The translations under genes and the position numbers were made by a program. The notes beneath the pieces were generated by a model, which was not told where the DNA came from, did no database searches, and saw nothing but the letters and a program-made list of their open reading frames with translations. DNA of 5,970 bases from an uncultured Chloroflexaceae bacterium. GTDB lineage: Bacteria; Chloroflexota; Chloroflexia; Chloroflexales; Chloroflexaceae. Positions 5,825 through 5,970 of this stretch are shown here, one piece after another; the stretch's first letter is position 1, and every line of letters starts with the position of its first letter. The DNA lies in the NCBI GenBank assembly GCA_937141995.1, contig CAKZQX010000234.1, positions 1 through 5,970 of the forward strand, given 5' to 3'.

Positions 5825-5966
5825 ACACGAGTTACGTGGTCGCCCCACCAGGGGTTGGGTTTCGCCTCCGGCAGGGCGGAAGGTGACATCCTTTTCCCGA
5901 AAAATTTTGCGCAAAGCGCAAAATTTTTCGGGAAAAGATAAAACCGTACCATGCTGCCGCAGGCGA
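5825..5966 (+). repeat. structured intergenic repeat, copy B
   Basis: This is the second copy of the element at 1226-1438, in the same orientation. Shared parts are the 12-mer at 5825-5836, the left core at 5864-5882 and the right module at 5946-5966. The left core can itself fold, with TTTCGCC (5860-5866) pairing with GGCGGAA (5875-5881) including one G-T pair. A small GTGG/CCAC stem lies next to the 12-mer. The right boundary is uncertain because the window ends 4 bp later. The element lies upstream of the small-protein gene, in reverse orientation relative to it. Confidence 0.7.
5891..5937. repeat. perfect 22-bp-stem hairpin inside repeat copy B
   Basis: The arms 5891-5912 and 5916-5937 are exact reverse complements over 22 bp, with an AAA loop (5913-5915). 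The stem is built of blocks CTTTT, CCCG, AAAAATTTT and GCGC. The following bases are A-rich rather than a T run, so it is not a standard terminator in either direction. Its sequence is unrelated to the hairpin at the same place in copy A. Confidence 0.9.
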
Positions 5967-5970
5967 TATG

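Noticed and set aside
5825..5970. Retron, CRISPR or attC-like array signal based on the hairpins and repeated modules.
   Set aside because: No reverse transcriptase, cas or integrase gene is present, there are only two distant copies, and there is no regular repeat-spacer pattern or attC core sites.

Overview
This is a moderately GC-rich bacterial chromosome segment dominated by signal-transduction genes. Three things together are reminiscent of Chloroflexota of the Chloroflexus/Roseiflexus type: soluble multi-domain histidine kinases, one with an RsbR-like N-terminal region; a SpoIIE/RsbU-type phosphatase; and a small multiheme c-type cytochrome. This assignment is an inference from gene style only. 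The window holds no marker gene that fixes the taxonomy.

Layout, left to right. (1) 2-409 (+) is the C-terminal end of a SpoIIE/PP2C-family serine phosphatase that enters from the left. (2) 467-928 (-) is a small lipoprotein-like tetraheme cytochrome c, convergent with the phosphatase. (3) 929-1520 is a 592-bp intergenic region and is not empty. It has a MITE-like element (about 1044-1135) whose inverted ends carry outward-facing TATAAT boxes. It has a good sigma-70-type promoter on the + strand (1173-1201). It also has copy A of a structured repeat (about 1226-1438) with a strong hairpin, and a short hairpin at 1453-1468. (4) 1521-3569 (+) is a hybrid histidine kinase (RsbR-like N-terminus, PAS, HisKA, HATPase, receiver). 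(5) 3587-5077 (-) is a GAF-containing histidine kinase, tail to tail with the first kinase and separated from it by 17 bp. (6) 5078-5274 is a 197-bp intergenic region with a 14-bp perfect palindrome. (7) 5275-5769 (-) is a small Trp-rich acidic protein of unknown function with a consensus Shine-Dalgarno sequence. (8) 5770-5970 is the upstream region of that gene and contains copy B of the structured repeat, cut by the window end.

The most striking signal is the pair of repeats A and B. They lie in the same orientation about 4.6 kb apart and share conserved left and right modules. Between those modules each carries an unrelated hairpin: a 14-bp perfect stem with an inner stem in A, and a 22-bp perfect stem with a 3-nt loop in B. 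The sequence of the stem differs completely while the fold and total length (43 and 47 nt) are kept. The A copy would lie in the 5' leader of the hybrid kinase mRNA if the promoter at 1173-1201 is used.

Functionally, the two kinases have no transmembrane segments and look like cytoplasmic sensors. No separate response regulator or DNA-binding output gene is present. The phosphatase fragment and the RsbR-like N-terminus both recall partner-switching (Rsb-type) signalling, but nothing in the window shows that they act together.
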